Program-made: the position numbers and the translations under genes
The notes under the pieces: model-generated
What the model saw: only the letters and a program-made list of their open reading frames with translations
Databases searched by the model: none
What the model was told of the DNA's origin: nothing
In this document: in pieces, positions 9,315 through 18,645 of the stretch
Layout of the letters: each line of letters begins with the position of its first letter
How positions within the stretch are numbered: the first letter of the stretch is position 1
Assembly (NCBI GenBank): GCA_964585385.1
Contig: CAZPDP010000019.1
Span: 1 to 61,011, forward strand
DNA: 61,011 nt
Reading direction: 5' to 3'
Source: JAGXLC01 sp964585385
Lineage (GTDB): Bacteria; Bacteroidota; Bacteroidia; Bacteroidales; UBA12077

Positions 9315-9608
9315 ATGATAAAAGCAGTATACAAAGACAAAGTTTTAGCTAAAGGCGATGATACTGTTATTGTAGATCGCAAGCACTATTTTCGTCCCGA
9401 AGATTTAAATATGGAATTTTTCGAAGACAGTGAACATCAAACGATTTGTTCCTGGAAAGGGACAGCCAGCTACTATCATATCAATATTGATGGCGAAAAG
9501 CTTGACAACGCTGCCTGGTATTATCCCAATGCCAAAGAAAAAGCACAACATATTAATGGGAGAGTAGCTTTTTCCTACATTCATGGCATTGATACGATTG
9601 AGGAATAG
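9315..9608 (+). CDS. DUF427 domain protein
   Basis: A 97-residue protein filling the DUF427 family end to end. It contains FPPEDLN-type RPEDLNMEFFEDS, then TICSWKGTASYYHI and NAAWYYPNAKEKAQHINGRVAF. DUF427 is a small single-domain beta fold found across bacteria with no firmly established function. The gene faces the M14 peptidase gene convergently, with only 18 bases between stop codons and no obvious terminator. Confidence 0.85.
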   Translation: MIKAVYKDKVLAKGDDTVIVDRKHYFRPEDLNMEFFEDSEHQTICSWKGTASYYHINIDGEKLDNAAWYYPNAKEKAQHINGRVAFSYIHGIDTIEE

Positions 9609-9626
9609 CTTGGATTTCAGAAATAA

Positions 9627-11414
9627 TTATTGGATTGCTTCTTTTACAACTTTAATCATTTCTTTTTCAAAGATTCGTCCTACTGGATATACATTCTTTT
9701 TTTCGTCCCAGTAGGGCGTTTGTTGATAGAACCAGTTTGAAACAGCCCAGGGGTTTTTTGCAAATTGTGGATCGTTTTCTTTTTTCTTCCGGAACTTTTT
9801 TCTCAGGGTCTCACTAGTATCAAGCATTTCTCTGGCCATTTTTTCCATTAAATACATTTCAGCATATTCTTTCTGTTCGAATATTGCATTAAAAAATCCC
9901 CATTTGATGTAGGAATCAGGGGCTGCCGGTTCCAGAATATGGGCAATCACCTTTGCATTCTGCTGGTTCATATCGATTACAATGCTGCCTTTGGGAAATT
10001 CTCTCTCTTCTTTAATCCGCCCGATCTCTAAATTTCGTATGCGCTGCCTTCCTTCATAAGGTTCGGAAGCCCATTTTACATTTTTAAATTTGTAGGATTG
10101 TACTGTAATCGTTAAATCCTGCTTTAACAGATTTGTTTTTATTCCATGCAGGCGAATTCTGTCTATTACCGAATGCCATTCAGGTGGTATAATATACATT
10201 TCAGGCAGATCGACCTGGGTTGTTGGCCTTAAGTCATTGAAATAAGGAATTTTAAAAGTTTTAGGTTTATTCCCGTATTGAAACCAACTGGCACCTGTCA
10301 GGTCGCTTTTCACCACATCATATTCTATTCCCCTGAAATCAACCAAAGTACTGTCATCTGAAGGAGCAAAATCAACCGGATATTCATGGCTTCTGAATTC
10401 CGGAGATGCTGTATAATTGTCTGCTTCATCAATAAGGCTTCGAAGCTTTTTATTTTCTTTATTGAGCAATTCAAGAGATAGCTCCAGCATCTTATACGTT
10501 CCTTCAACTCGTGTCTTGTAATCTTTCAGCATATGTGTTTCAATCAGGAGACCGGGCCGGTTTTTGATTGCAGTGTATCCTTGAGATAGCCGGGGACTTG
10601 CCGCCCAGGCCACCATACCACTACGCGGGTTATGCCATTCCCTGAATGAAATATACCTGAACACAGGATAGCCGGCTTCCTCCATTTTGGGTTTAATCGT
10701 GCTCAAATAGGTATCTTTCTGCCACTGGGTTAAATCTTTCCCCATATTGCCATAGGTCTCCATGGCATAGGTTATTACGTATTGATAGTCTGCCCCGTCA
10801 GTAGTATGAATGTCAATAAAAAAATCAGGCATCCATTTATTGAAAAATTTGAGCCAATGGTGCATAGCAGGAGCATCAGCTTTGAGAAAATCCCTGTTTA
10901 AATTGAGGTTTTGGGCATTTGTTCGCCAACCCATTTCTTTCGGGCCATTTTGGTTTATCCTGTTGTAGGGGCCAAATCGTTCGTGACCGTCCACATTGAA
11001 TATGGGAATGAACAGGATGGTTACATTATCCAGTAGTTCTGTATTTTGTTTATGTATAGCGATATCACGAAGCAGCATCAGTCCTGCATCTTTACCCTCT
11101 GATTCACCAGGATGAATGCATGCCTCGATCAATAAAACTGTGTTACCGGATTTTTTTACCGCCTCAGGGGAAGAGTGGCCATTTTTATCTGCAATAAGCA
11201 CAGGAAGGTCAAATCCCCTGGCACTCTTGCCAAAACTTTCATAGTGTACCCAATCGGAATGTTCTGCAAGCTTTTTACTATATTGAATGGTTTCCTCGTA
11301 ACGGGGTGTTTCCGTAAAATTTGATTTCTCATAGTGGGTTAACCATTCTGAAGATTGAGAGTAGATGATACTGAACTGTAGAATTGACAGGATTAACAAC
11401 TTGATCTTTTTCAT
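9627..11414 (-). CDS. Secreted M14 family zinc carboxypeptidase
   Basis: 595 residues. A signal peptide of about 20 residues (MKKIKLLILSILQFSIIYSQ) precedes the M14 domain. The zinc ligands His101 and Glu104 lie in HPGESEGKDAG, a third His lies in FIDIHTTDGADYQ, and the catalytic Glu is probably in GLLIETHMLKDY. The roughly 250-residue C-terminal extension resembles that of Bacteroidota M14 peptidases but has no named motif here. It is predicted to remove C-terminal residues from peptides outside the cytoplasm. It is monocistronic. Confidence 0.9.
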   Translation of the reverse strand: MKKIKLLILSILQFSIIYSQSSEWLTHYEKSNFTETPRYEETIQYSKKLAEHSDWVHYESFGKSARGFDLPVLIADKNGHSSPEAVKKSGNTVLLIEACIHPGESEGKDAGLMLLRDIAIHKQNTELLDNVTILFIPIFNVDGHERFGPYNRINQNGPKEMGWRTNAQNLNLNRDFLKADAPAMHHWLKFFNKWMPDFFIDIHTTDGADYQYVITYAMETYGNMGKDLTQWQKDTYLSTIKPKMEEAGYPVFRYISFREWHNPRSGMVAWAASPRLSQGYTAIKNRPGLLIETHMLKDYKTRVEGTYKMLELSLELLNKENKKLRSLIDEADNYTASPEFRSHEYPVDFAPSDDSTLVDFRGIEYDVVKSDLTGASWFQYGNKPKTFKIPYFNDLRPTTQVDLPEMYIIPPEWHSVIDRIRLHGIKTNLLKQDLTITVQSYKFKNVKWASEPYEGRQRIRNLEIGRIKEEREFPKGSIVIDMNQQNAKVIAHILEPAAPDSYIKWGFFNAIFEQKEYAEMYLMEKMAREMLDTSETLRKKFRKKKENDPQFAKNPWAVSNWFYQQTPYWDEKKNVYPVGRIFEKEMIKVVKEAIQ

Positions 11415-11538
11415 CTGCTTATGTTTTTGATCCAGACTATTAAATTTAGAAATGGTTTAAATATTAATTTGTACTAAACTTATTATATTTTGTATATTGC
11501 GAATGTATTTGCGAACTGTTCAAGTAATTTATAAACCT

Positions 11539-11880
11539 ATGAAACCAGCCAGATTTTTTTTACCGCTTAGTACTCTTTTACTCAGACTTAGTGTTATCTT
11601 TTTTATTTATGTTACTTATTTTGATACGGTCCTTACCCTGAATTATAAAAACCCTGATTTTTACCTGGCTTCCTTATTGAGTATCTTCGGAGTTCTGCTA
11701 TTTATAGGCAGATTTATTCGGAATCAGACCCTGACAGTTCTTTCCTCTCTGGTGTTATTTTTAATAGCACTTTATAAGGTGTTTTCGTATTCAGGGAGTT
11801 TAGCCGGCATTAGTTTTGTATCGCTTATATTTTTTCTTTTAATAGTTTTTTTCTTTTTGTGTAAAGGAAACCGTAATTAA
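11539..11880 (+). CDS. Small four-helix membrane protein
   Basis: 113 residues from the ATG at 11539 (MKPARFFLPL). Fourteen further upstream codons are possible but lack coding character. About four hydrophobic segments fill the chain: LSTLLLRLSVIFFIYVTYF, FYLASLLSIFGVLLFIG, LTVLSSLVLFLIALYKVF, and SFVSLIFFLLIVFFFLC. No charged catalytic motif is visible. It lies 75 bases before the adenylate kinase gene on the same strand. Function is not recognised. Confidence 0.6.
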   Translation: MKPARFFLPLSTLLLRLSVIFFIYVTYFDTVLTLNYKNPDFYLASLLSIFGVLLFIGRFIRNQTLTVLSSLVLFLIALYKVFSYSGSLAGISFVSLIFFLLIVFFFLCKGNRN

Positions 11881-11955
11881 TTATTATTTTTACAAATCCT
11901 AATGCTTATACCTGTTAAGTTTTTTATCAATTGTTAAAATAAAAAAACCAATTAC

Positions 11956-13125
11956 ATGTTTAATATTGCTCTTTTTGGCCCGCCCGGTGCAGGTAAAGGA
12001 ACACAATCCAAAAAACTGATCGAAAAATACAATCTTGCTTACATTTCTACCGGTGATATTTTAAGGGAGGAAATGAATCAGGGAACACAACTCGGAAAAA
12101 AAGCTAAAAATGTTATTGAACGTGGCGAGCTGGTTTCTGATGATATTATTGTACAGATTATTGAAAAGAAACTTAAAACCAATACCCAGGTAAATGGGTT
12201 TCTTTTTGATGGTTTTCCCCGAACAATAGTTCAGGCTTATATCCTGGAAGGATTACTACTTAAATTGAACACTTCTCTTTCTTGTATGATAAGCCTGGAA
12301 GTTCCTCACGATGAATTAATGAAACGAATGATGGAGCGCTCAAAGAAGGAAAACCGGAGCGATGACACCAAAGAGGTGATTAATAACCGGTTAAAAGAAT
12401 ATAAGAACAAAACCGTTCCAGTGGCAAATTTTTACGAGGAGAAAGGCATTTATTATGCCATTGATGGTGTGGGCAAAGTGAATGAGATATTTAAACGCAT
12501 TACGGATACTATAGAGCATTCTCTTACAAAGCAATGGCTAAATGTAGTGTTATTTGGCCCTCCGGGTTCCGGGAAAGATACCCAGGGCAGGATGCTTGCA
12601 GAAAAACATAACCTGATATACATATCCGCAGGGTCTCAGTTGAGAAAAGAGATAAAAAAAGGCACAGAAATGGGTAAAGCAGCCCAGTCATATATGGCAA
12701 AGGGTGACATTGTGCCGGACGAGTTCGCTATCAAACTTATAGAGAAACAGATTAAAACCCATCCGGATGCCCGGGGATTCTTTTTTAAAGGATTTCCCAA
12801 AACAATTGTTCAGGCCTATATTTTGGATGGCCTGCTAATAAAACTGAATTCAAGTGTTTCCTGCATATTTAATCTTCATGTTCCCACTCTGGATTCAATC
12901 AAACGCCTTACAAAAAGGGGTACTACGGATGCCAGAAGACCTTATGATTCAAGTATTGATACTATAATCCGAAGAATGGAACAGTTTGAGGATAAGACAA
13001 TGCCGGTGCTCGATTATTACAGGAAACAAAAACCTATTTATGATATTGATGCACTTGGAACCAAAGATGAAGTATTTCAAAGATTATCAGATAAACTGGA
13101 AGTTGCTTTCAGGAATTTGAGATAG
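11956..13125 (+). CDS. adk: Tandem-fused adenylate kinase: active-looking N domain, degenerate C domain
   Basis: 389 residues made of two complete adenylate kinase domains (about 1-188 and 195-389), roughly twice the usual ~190-residue short form. Domain 1 keeps the P-loop GPPGAGKGTQ (8-17), STGDILR (31-37), DGFPRT (85-90) and the Arg-rich lid RSKKENRSDD. Domain 2 aligns along its length but has GPPGSGKDTQ (201-210), SAGSQLR in place of STGDILR, and FKGFPKT in place of FDGFPRT, so AMP-binding Arg and Asp residues are lost. The first half should make ADP from ATP and AMP; the second is probably structural or regulatory. Both halves share the unusual segment TIVQAYIL(E/D)GLL, indicating internal duplication. 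Confidence 0.9.
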   Translation: MFNIALFGPPGAGKGTQSKKLIEKYNLAYISTGDILREEMNQGTQLGKKAKNVIERGELVSDDIIVQIIEKKLKTNTQVNGFLFDGFPRTIVQAYILEGLLLKLNTSLSCMISLEVPHDELMKRMMERSKKENRSDDTKEVINNRLKEYKNKTVPVANFYEEKGIYYAIDGVGKVNEIFKRITDTIEHSLTKQWLNVVLFGPPGSGKDTQGRMLAEKHNLIYISAGSQLRKEIKKGTEMGKAAQSYMAKGDIVPDEFAIKLIEKQIKTHPDARGFFFKGFPKTIVQAYILDGLLIKLNSSVSCIFNLHVPTLDSIKRLTKRGTTDARRPYDSSIDTIIRRMEQFEDKTMPVLDYYRKQKPIYDIDALGTKDEVFQRLSDKLEVAFRNLR

Positions 13126-13137
13126 CAGGTAATTTTA

Positions 13138-13324
13138 ATGGAGATTTTAAACGATTTAAATATACAGGGCTTTTGGGTAGGTCTTGGAGCTTTATTCTTT
13201 ATCAATTTTAAGCATTCCGGGCTTTACATACTTATGGGGTATTGGAGAAATTATTGAGCAGGAAGAAAGAGTAAAAAAGGGATGGTTCCCTGAAAATCAA
13301 AGAAGAAAAAATAAAACGTTATAG
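13138..13324 (+). pseudogene. Broken DUF4491 membrane protein gene
   Basis: Starting at the ATG at 13138 the frame reads MEILNDLNIQGFWVGLGALF, the DUF4491 N terminus, and soon hits a stop at 13255-13257. In another frame the C terminus continues as YLWGIGEIIEQEERVKKGWF and runs to the stop at 13322. In intact relatives (about 95-100 residues, recalled from the family) a central stretch with further membrane helices joins these two ends. Here it is missing. The gene is therefore an internally deleted and frameshifted relic, 12 bases after the adenylate kinase stop. Confidence 0.75.
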
Positions 13325-13375
13325 TTTAGAGTGAATCTAAATTCTTTATCAGGTACTGTTTTGCCTGAAATTATT

Positions 13376-13383
13376 TAACTTTG
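13376..13383 (+). promoter_or_regulatory. Probable -7 box for the porphyrin/iron-uptake operon
   Basis: TAACTTTG matches TAnnTTTG 24 bases before the ATG at 13408. It also argues against the TTG at 13381 as a start, since that codon overlaps the box. Confidence 0.5.
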
Positions 13384-13407
13384 AATTTATTAGATAGATT
13401 AAAATTT

Positions 13408-13785
13408 ATGTTTTTTTCAAGTGCCATAACAGCGATATTACCTTATCTACTCCTTTTTGGTGTAGTAAGCACTTTTTTTTATGGCATTTCTGAAAAGATT
13501 AAGTTTATTTCCGCAGAATCTTTACGCAATCCTGCTATCCACTATGATGCCGAAGACCAGAAATTTGCAGAGAATGAACAGATCTTTTACTGGGAAGATA
13601 TCGCAGCGGAGAAGGATAATGAATCAGACAAAAAGAAAACTTCCCATCAGGAAGTTATTACATACCATTACCAAAGGATTGATCAACCTTCAGAATATGG
13701 CTCTTTCTTTTTCTGTATGCAGAATTTGAAGGATCCTGTAGATTTTAATTTTTCCTTGCGCGGCCCACCAGCTTATTATTTCTAA
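13408..13785 (+). CDS. Small membrane-anchored protein preceding a TonB-dependent receptor
   Basis: 125 residues from the ATG at 13408. One N-terminal hydrophobic segment (ITAILPYLLLFGVVSTFFYG) is followed by an acidic, Lys/Glu-rich region and a C-terminal SLRGPPAYYF. No enzyme motif is visible. It is 90 bases upstream of the TonB-dependent receptor gene and, from the promoter position, probably the first gene of that operon. Short proteins ending in a similar RGPP motif upstream of receptors are, from memory, seen elsewhere in Bacteroidota. No function is assigned. Confidence 0.6.
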   Translation: MFFSSAITAILPYLLLFGVVSTFFYGISEKIKFISAESLRNPAIHYDAEDQKFAENEQIFYWEDIAAEKDNESDKKKTSHQEVITYHYQRIDQPSEYGSFFFCMQNLKDPVDFNFSLRGPPAYYF

Positions 13786-13875
13786 TTTCTATTCCCTATT
13801 AAATTTTTTGTTGAGAAACACAGGTTTTTGTTTTTCTGTCAAATTATTCCATTAAAAAATTTTATTTATAACATT

Positions 13876-16008
13876 ATGAAAATAAAAAAGTTGTATCTGC
13901 TGGCCACAGGCTGTTTAATTTTTATACAAGTCTTTGGGCAAAAAACTGAAAATAGGAAAGATACTGTATTGCTTGACGAATTCTACATAGAAGATATTAT
14001 CGTTACAGCAAACAAAACAATTGAGAAAGCCAGAAATATACCCGCGTCCATTTCAACTTTATCCGGGTACCAGAAGCGAAATAAACAAATCAATACATTA
14101 ACGGATTTAACTTCTGTGACACCGGGTTTCCATATGCCGGATTACGGAACAAGCTTAACTTCGCCCATCTATATAAGAGGCATCGGAACCCGGATTAATG
14201 AACCAACCGTTGGACTTTATGTGGATGACATACCTTATTTTGACAAGGCTACCTTCAATTTTGATCTGTATGATATTGAACGGATAGAAATTTTAAAAGG
14301 ACCCCAAGGAACTTTATACGGAAGGAATTCCCTGGGTGGACTGATAAAAATACATACGGAAGAACCGGATACCTATTCGAACACCCAAATTTCACTTGGT
14401 TATGGTACCTATGATAACAGAAATCTTCATTTAAAACAACATCTTCCGGTTGTAAAAGAAAAAGTTAATTTGTCCGTTTCAGGAAATTACAGTTATGAAA
14501 ATGGGTATTACGAAAATAATTTTAATAATCAGGCAATTGGAGGGAAAAACAACATCGCAGGAAGGTTTAAACTGCTTTATAATATTTCCGAATCTGCAGA
14601 TGTGAAATTTATTTTTGATGCCAGTAAGAATAAAAACAATGGTTATCCTTATTCCATGATGAATAGCGATAATTCTCTGCAAGATATCAGCTATAATCAT
14701 GAAAGTGAATACAAAAGAAACCTGGCCACCACTGGTTTGGTCTTTAATAAGCGATGGGAAAACCTTCAGATGAAATCCATATCTGCTTTTCAATATGTGG
14801 ATGATAAGCAGGATATTGACCAGGATTTTACATCTCAATCCCTGTTTACTGTCTTACAGGAGAGAACAAATAACTTTTATACCCAGGAAATTAATTTCTC
14901 AAATAAACGTAAATCTGGTTTTCAATATGTTGGAGGGCTTTTTGGATATTATCAGGTAAGAGATAAGCAGGTAGATGTGAATTACGGTTCAGACGCTGTG
15001 GATATGTTTCGTTTGCCCGGAGAGATGACTAAATACAAAACCTATAACAAACAAATCTTTGGAACTGCTGTTTTTGGGCAACTTTCATATAAGGATCTTT
15101 TTACCGAGGGTCTGAAAGTTACCACAGGTTTACGTTATGCAATAGAGGAGACTACCCTCGACTATCTGTATGAAAGAGAGTTGCTTGGGAACCGGTCGGT
15201 GGAGGATGAGTTTAAGGAAACTATGAGCAAACCTGTCCTTTTACCTAAATTCTCCATGCATTATCAATGGAACCAGAACTTTGTTCAATACGCTACCATA
15301 ACCAGGGGTTATAAGAGCGGAGGGTTTAACTCTACCATTGAACGGGAGCAGGATATAACCTTTGGCCCGGAATTCAGTACCAATTATGAACTGGGAGCTA
15401 AAGGAAGCCTGTTTAAAAACTCTGCCAGTTTTAGCGCTGCTGTTTTTTATATCGACTGGCAGGACCAGCAGGTTTATCAGCCCGTTCCCAGTGGGCAGGG
15501 ATCTATGTTAAAAAATGCCGGGGAGTCCCACAGCCAGGGTGCTGAACTGGAGGTGAAAGCACGACCGGTTAGAAATCTCGTGCTATTCTCAAATTTTGCT
15601 TATACAGAAGCTAAATACGATCAGTATAAAGAAGATTCTGTAACCGACTTTTCAGGAAACTACATTCCCTATATACCAAGGATGACCTTAAACATGGGGG
15701 GCGATTACAGATACCGTTTCCATTCGGAATTCCTTCAGGAAATGAGACTCCATGTATCCTACAAGGGAATTGGAAAACATTTCTGGAATGATGAAAATAC
15801 TTTAAAACAGGACTATTATGGAACGGTCAATTTGAGCATTACTGCGGTAACGGAAAAATTGAATGTTACTATCTGGGGAAAGAATGTTTTTAATAATAAC
15901 TATCATGCATTTTTATTTGAATTTTCACCCTTGCAGAGTGCGTTTGCACAGAGAGGTCTGCCTGCAAGATTCGGAATACGAATTTCTACCAATATTAATA
16001 AATTTTAG
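13876..16008 (+). CDS. TonB-dependent outer-membrane receptor (iron complex or porphyrin type)
   Basis: 710 residues from the ATG at 13876 (MKIKKLYLLATGCLIFIQVFGQ, a signal peptide); 16 upstream codons were excluded. A TonB-box-like stretch (FYIEDIIVTA) leads into the plug with IYIRGIGTRINEPTVGLYVDD and IERIEILKGPQGTLYGRNSLGG, then a ~22-strand barrel including YATITRGYKSGGFN. There is no CarboxypepD_reg domain and no FRAP/NPNL heme-receptor motif, so it is of the siderophore/iron-complex type rather than SusC. It abuts the MFS permease gene with zero spacing, and hemN and protoporphyrinogen oxidase follow. Cargo is inferred to be a porphyrin or iron chelate. Confidence 0.9.
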   Translation: MKIKKLYLLATGCLIFIQVFGQKTENRKDTVLLDEFYIEDIIVTANKTIEKARNIPASISTLSGYQKRNKQINTLTDLTSVTPGFHMPDYGTSLTSPIYIRGIGTRINEPTVGLYVDDIPYFDKATFNFDLYDIERIEILKGPQGTLYGRNSLGGLIKIHTEEPDTYSNTQISLGYGTYDNRNLHLKQHLPVVKEKVNLSVSGNYSYENGYYENNFNNQAIGGKNNIAGRFKLLYNISESADVKFIFDASKNKNNGYPYSMMNSDNSLQDISYNHESEYKRNLATTGLVFNKRWENLQMKSISAFQYVDDKQDIDQDFTSQSLFTVLQERTNNFYTQEINFSNKRKSGFQYVGGLFGYYQVRDKQVDVNYGSDAVDMFRLPGEMTKYKTYNKQIFGTAVFGQLSYKDLFTEGLKVTTGLRYAIEETTLDYLYERELLGNRSVEDEFKETMSKPVLLPKFSMHYQWNQNFVQYATITRGYKSGGFNSTIEREQDITFGPEFSTNYELGAKGSLFKNSASFSAAVFYIDWQDQQVYQPVPSGQGSMLKNAGESHSQGAELEVKARPVRNLVLFSNFAYTEAKYDQYKEDSVTDFSGNYIPYIPRMTLNMGGDYRYRFHSEFLQEMRLHVSYKGIGKHFWNDENTLKQDYYGTVNLSITAVTEKLNVTIWGKNVFNNNYHAFLFEFSPLQSAFAQRGLPARFGIRISTNINKF

Positions 16009-17256
16009 ATGAAAGCCAGACAAAAATACAGCATACTTTTCAGTCTATATTTGGCCCAGTCCATACCGATGAGTTTTTTCTCAACTGTCTTACCTGTTAT
16101 TATGCGCATGGAGAATTATTCGCTTGCCAGTATCGGACTTTTGCAATTAATTAAAATACCCTGGGTTGTCAAATTTTTATGGGCACCGTTTGTTGACAGA
16201 AATGCTGAAGATAATATGCATTATAAGCGGTGGATTTTGAGTTCTGAGATTTTTTATGCTGCTGTAATCGTTGCTATTGGATATTTTAATCTGAGCGCCC
16301 ATTTTACATCCATTGTGGTATTGATGATAATAGCCTTTGTACTTTCCGCTACACAGGATATAGCTTCAGATGCACTGGCGGTTCGAATTTTAAAAAAGAA
16401 AGAGCGTGGCTATGGGAATAGTCTTCAGTCTTCGGGGAATTTTCTCGGTACCTTATTGGGCAGTGGAGTATTGCTAATGCTGTATTCTATGATTGGCTGG
16501 AAATATCTGATGTTTTTGCTAGCGGGAATTGTGTTGTTAGCTTTGATACCTATTTCAGGATATAAGCAGAAAAAAGAGACTATACCACTTGAACCGGACA
16601 AGACTAAAGGAAAAAAAAGAGTTTCACTTAGGGATATTCCGGGCTTCTTTAAACAGGATAAAATTGGAAGACGTGTAGTATTGCTTGTACTGTTTTATTC
16701 AGGAATCATTGGTATCCTTGCCATGCTTAAACCCTACATGGTTGATTTGGGTTATTCTATAAAAGAAATTGCTTTCATTACAGGAATTTTTGGTACTGGT
16801 TTTGGCGCTGGGAGTGCTTTTCTGGGTGGTTTTATTATGCGCAGATTAGGAAACAGAAAGGCTTTACAGTTATTTACCGGGTTTGGATTTACAGGGGCAG
16901 CTTTCCTCGCTATACTAACGACCACAACCCCTTCTCTTACCATGCTTTACATTGGCGTTGCATTAATTTGGAGCGCCTACGGTATGTGTTCTGTAGGTAT
17001 TTTTACTATTTCTATGAATACTGTCAGGGAAGGAAGAGAAGGCACAGATTACACCCTGCAAATTGTTTTAACACATTTAAGCAGCCTTTTCGTAGCGGTA
17101 ATGAGCGGTCGTTTAGGTGACTGGTTGGGTTATACCGGTTTGTTTACTGTGGAAGCGGTTTTAGGCCTCAGTGTAGTATTCCTGATAAAATACCTTTATC
17201 ATGATCCGGAATTGCAACAAAAAAATGATATGATTTATCAACAAAAAAGAGCCTGA
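16009..17256 (+). CDS. MFS permease of the AmpG / RhtX-FptX type
   Basis: 415 residues and about 12 membrane segments. It begins immediately after the receptor stop codon. The signature APFVDRN after helix 2 and ATQDIASDALAVRIL in helix 4 resemble the RhtX/FptX siderophore importers and the related AmpG muropeptide permease. RhtX and FptX carry a siderophore across the inner membrane as single-protein importers beside their TonB receptor, which fits this position exactly. AmpG function is less likely given the context. Substrate is inferred to be whatever the upstream receptor admits. Confidence 0.8.
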   Translation: MKARQKYSILFSLYLAQSIPMSFFSTVLPVIMRMENYSLASIGLLQLIKIPWVVKFLWAPFVDRNAEDNMHYKRWILSSEIFYAAVIVAIGYFNLSAHFTSIVVLMIIAFVLSATQDIASDALAVRILKKKERGYGNSLQSSGNFLGTLLGSGVLLMLYSMIGWKYLMFLLAGIVLLALIPISGYKQKKETIPLEPDKTKGKKRVSLRDIPGFFKQDKIGRRVVLLVLFYSGIIGILAMLKPYMVDLGYSIKEIAFITGIFGTGFGAGSAFLGGFIMRRLGNRKALQLFTGFGFTGAAFLAILTTTTPSLTMLYIGVALIWSAYGMCSVGIFTISMNTVREGREGTDYTLQIVLTHLSSLFVAVMSGRLGDWLGYTGLFTVEAVLGLSVVFLIKYLYHDPELQQKNDMIYQQKRA

Positions 17257-17260
17257 TTCT

Positions 17261-18634
17261 ATGCTGGACAAAAAACTGATAAAAAAATATAATGTTGCAG
17301 GACCCAGATATACATCTTATCCCCCTGCTAATCATTTTCAGGACAATTTTGATGAGACGAAATACGTGAAGCTGCTGAAAGATTCTAACAGTAACAAGCC
17401 TGATAGTATATCGATTTACATTCATATTCCTTTTTGTCCACAGATTTGTTATTTCTGCGGTTGCAATACTACCCTGTTTAAAAATGAAGAGTCCGTGGAA
17501 ACTTATATTAAAGCTTTAATAAAAGAAATCGAACTGGTTTCACAATATCTTGACCCGGACAGAAAAGTTATACAGATTCACTGGGGAGGAGGTACTCCCA
17601 ATTCAATCTCACTCCACTGGATTGAAAAAGTTATGAAATTTATCTATTCGAGATTTGACGTATTCCCCGGGGCTGAAGTGGCAATGGAATGCAATCCTGC
17701 TTACATGGAACTCACACATATCATACAATTGTCTGAACTGGGTTTTAACAGGTTAAGTTTGGGGGTTCAGGACTTTAATCCTGAAATACTGAAAAGACTG
17801 AATCGTATTCCTTCTAAATATCCCCTTGAAGATTTGTACCGCACTGCAAAAAAAGCTGGTTTCAAGGGGATAAATATTGATTTGGTTTACGGATTACCGG
17901 GACAAAAACCTGAGGATTTTCTGAAAAGTGTGGAAAGAGCCATAAAAATTTCACCCGAACGTCTGGTGACATTCTCTTATGCTCATGTGCCCTGGTTTAA
18001 GGAACACCAGAAAAAACTTGAAAAATACCGTATGCCTGATGCAGATGAAAAGCTCGATATGCTTCAGAAATCCTATATTATACTGACAGATGCCGGGTAT
18101 CAGGCAATTGGTATGGATCATTATGCCAAGCCCGAAGATGAATTATTCCAGGCTCTCCAGAATAAAGAATTGCACCGGAATTTCCAGGGTTATTGTACAA
18201 GGGAGACAACCGGGCAGGTTTATGCCTTTGGCGCCACTGCCATCAGCCAGTTAACAGATGGATACGCACAGAATGTGAGATCAATTAATGAATATAAGAC
18301 GTTGATAAATAAGGATAAATTGCCTGTGATGAGAGGTTATGAGCTGAATGAGAAGGAAAAAATTATACGCGCAACAATCACTGAAATTATGTGCAATCAT
18401 TACCTTAATTTCTCTGACCTTGCATCTCAATTTAATATTTCGAATGATCAGCTTATCAATATTCTTGAATTTAAAGAAGAAAAATTACAATCTTTCATTG
18501 AGGATGACCTGGTAGAATTGGTTAAAGATGAAGTGATTGTTAAACCCAAAGGCTTCTTTTTAATCCGGAATATTGCTATGGTATTTGATCCGATGCTCAA
18601 AACTTCAGAAAAAAAATATTCAAAAACAATATAA
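17261..18634 (+). CDS. hemN: Oxygen-independent coproporphyrinogen III oxidase
   Basis: 457 residues, the normal HemN length. The radical-SAM motif is C59-x3-C63-x2-C66-x-C68 (CPQICYFCGC), the CX3CX2CXC arrangement of true HemN, and the N terminus YNVAGPRYTSYP matches the HemN-specific start rather than HemW. Further landmarks are QIHWGGGTPN, GVQDFNPEILKRLNR and IDLVYGLPGQ. It decarboxylates coproporphyrinogen III to protoporphyrinogen IX without oxygen. It lies 4 bases after the permease gene and 11 bases before the oxidase gene, so the four genes are almost certainly translationally coupled. Confidence 0.95.
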   Translation: MLDKKLIKKYNVAGPRYTSYPPANHFQDNFDETKYVKLLKDSNSNKPDSISIYIHIPFCPQICYFCGCNTTLFKNEESVETYIKALIKEIELVSQYLDPDRKVIQIHWGGGTPNSISLHWIEKVMKFIYSRFDVFPGAEVAMECNPAYMELTHIIQLSELGFNRLSLGVQDFNPEILKRLNRIPSKYPLEDLYRTAKKAGFKGINIDLVYGLPGQKPEDFLKSVERAIKISPERLVTFSYAHVPWFKEHQKKLEKYRMPDADEKLDMLQKSYIILTDAGYQAIGMDHYAKPEDELFQALQNKELHRNFQGYCTRETTGQVYAFGATAISQLTDGYAQNVRSINEYKTLINKDKLPVMRGYELNEKEKIIRATITEIMCNHYLNFSDLASQFNISNDQLINILEFKEEKLQSFIEDDLVELVKDEVIVKPKGFFLIRNIAMVFDPMLKTSEKKYSKTI

Positions 18635-18645
18635 AGGTTGCGTAA

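Noticed and set aside
16009..17256. AmpG muropeptide permease
   Set aside because: Sequence is AmpG-related, but zero spacing to a TonB receptor and the hemN/oxidase context favour an RhtX/FptX-type importer; kept only as an alternative.
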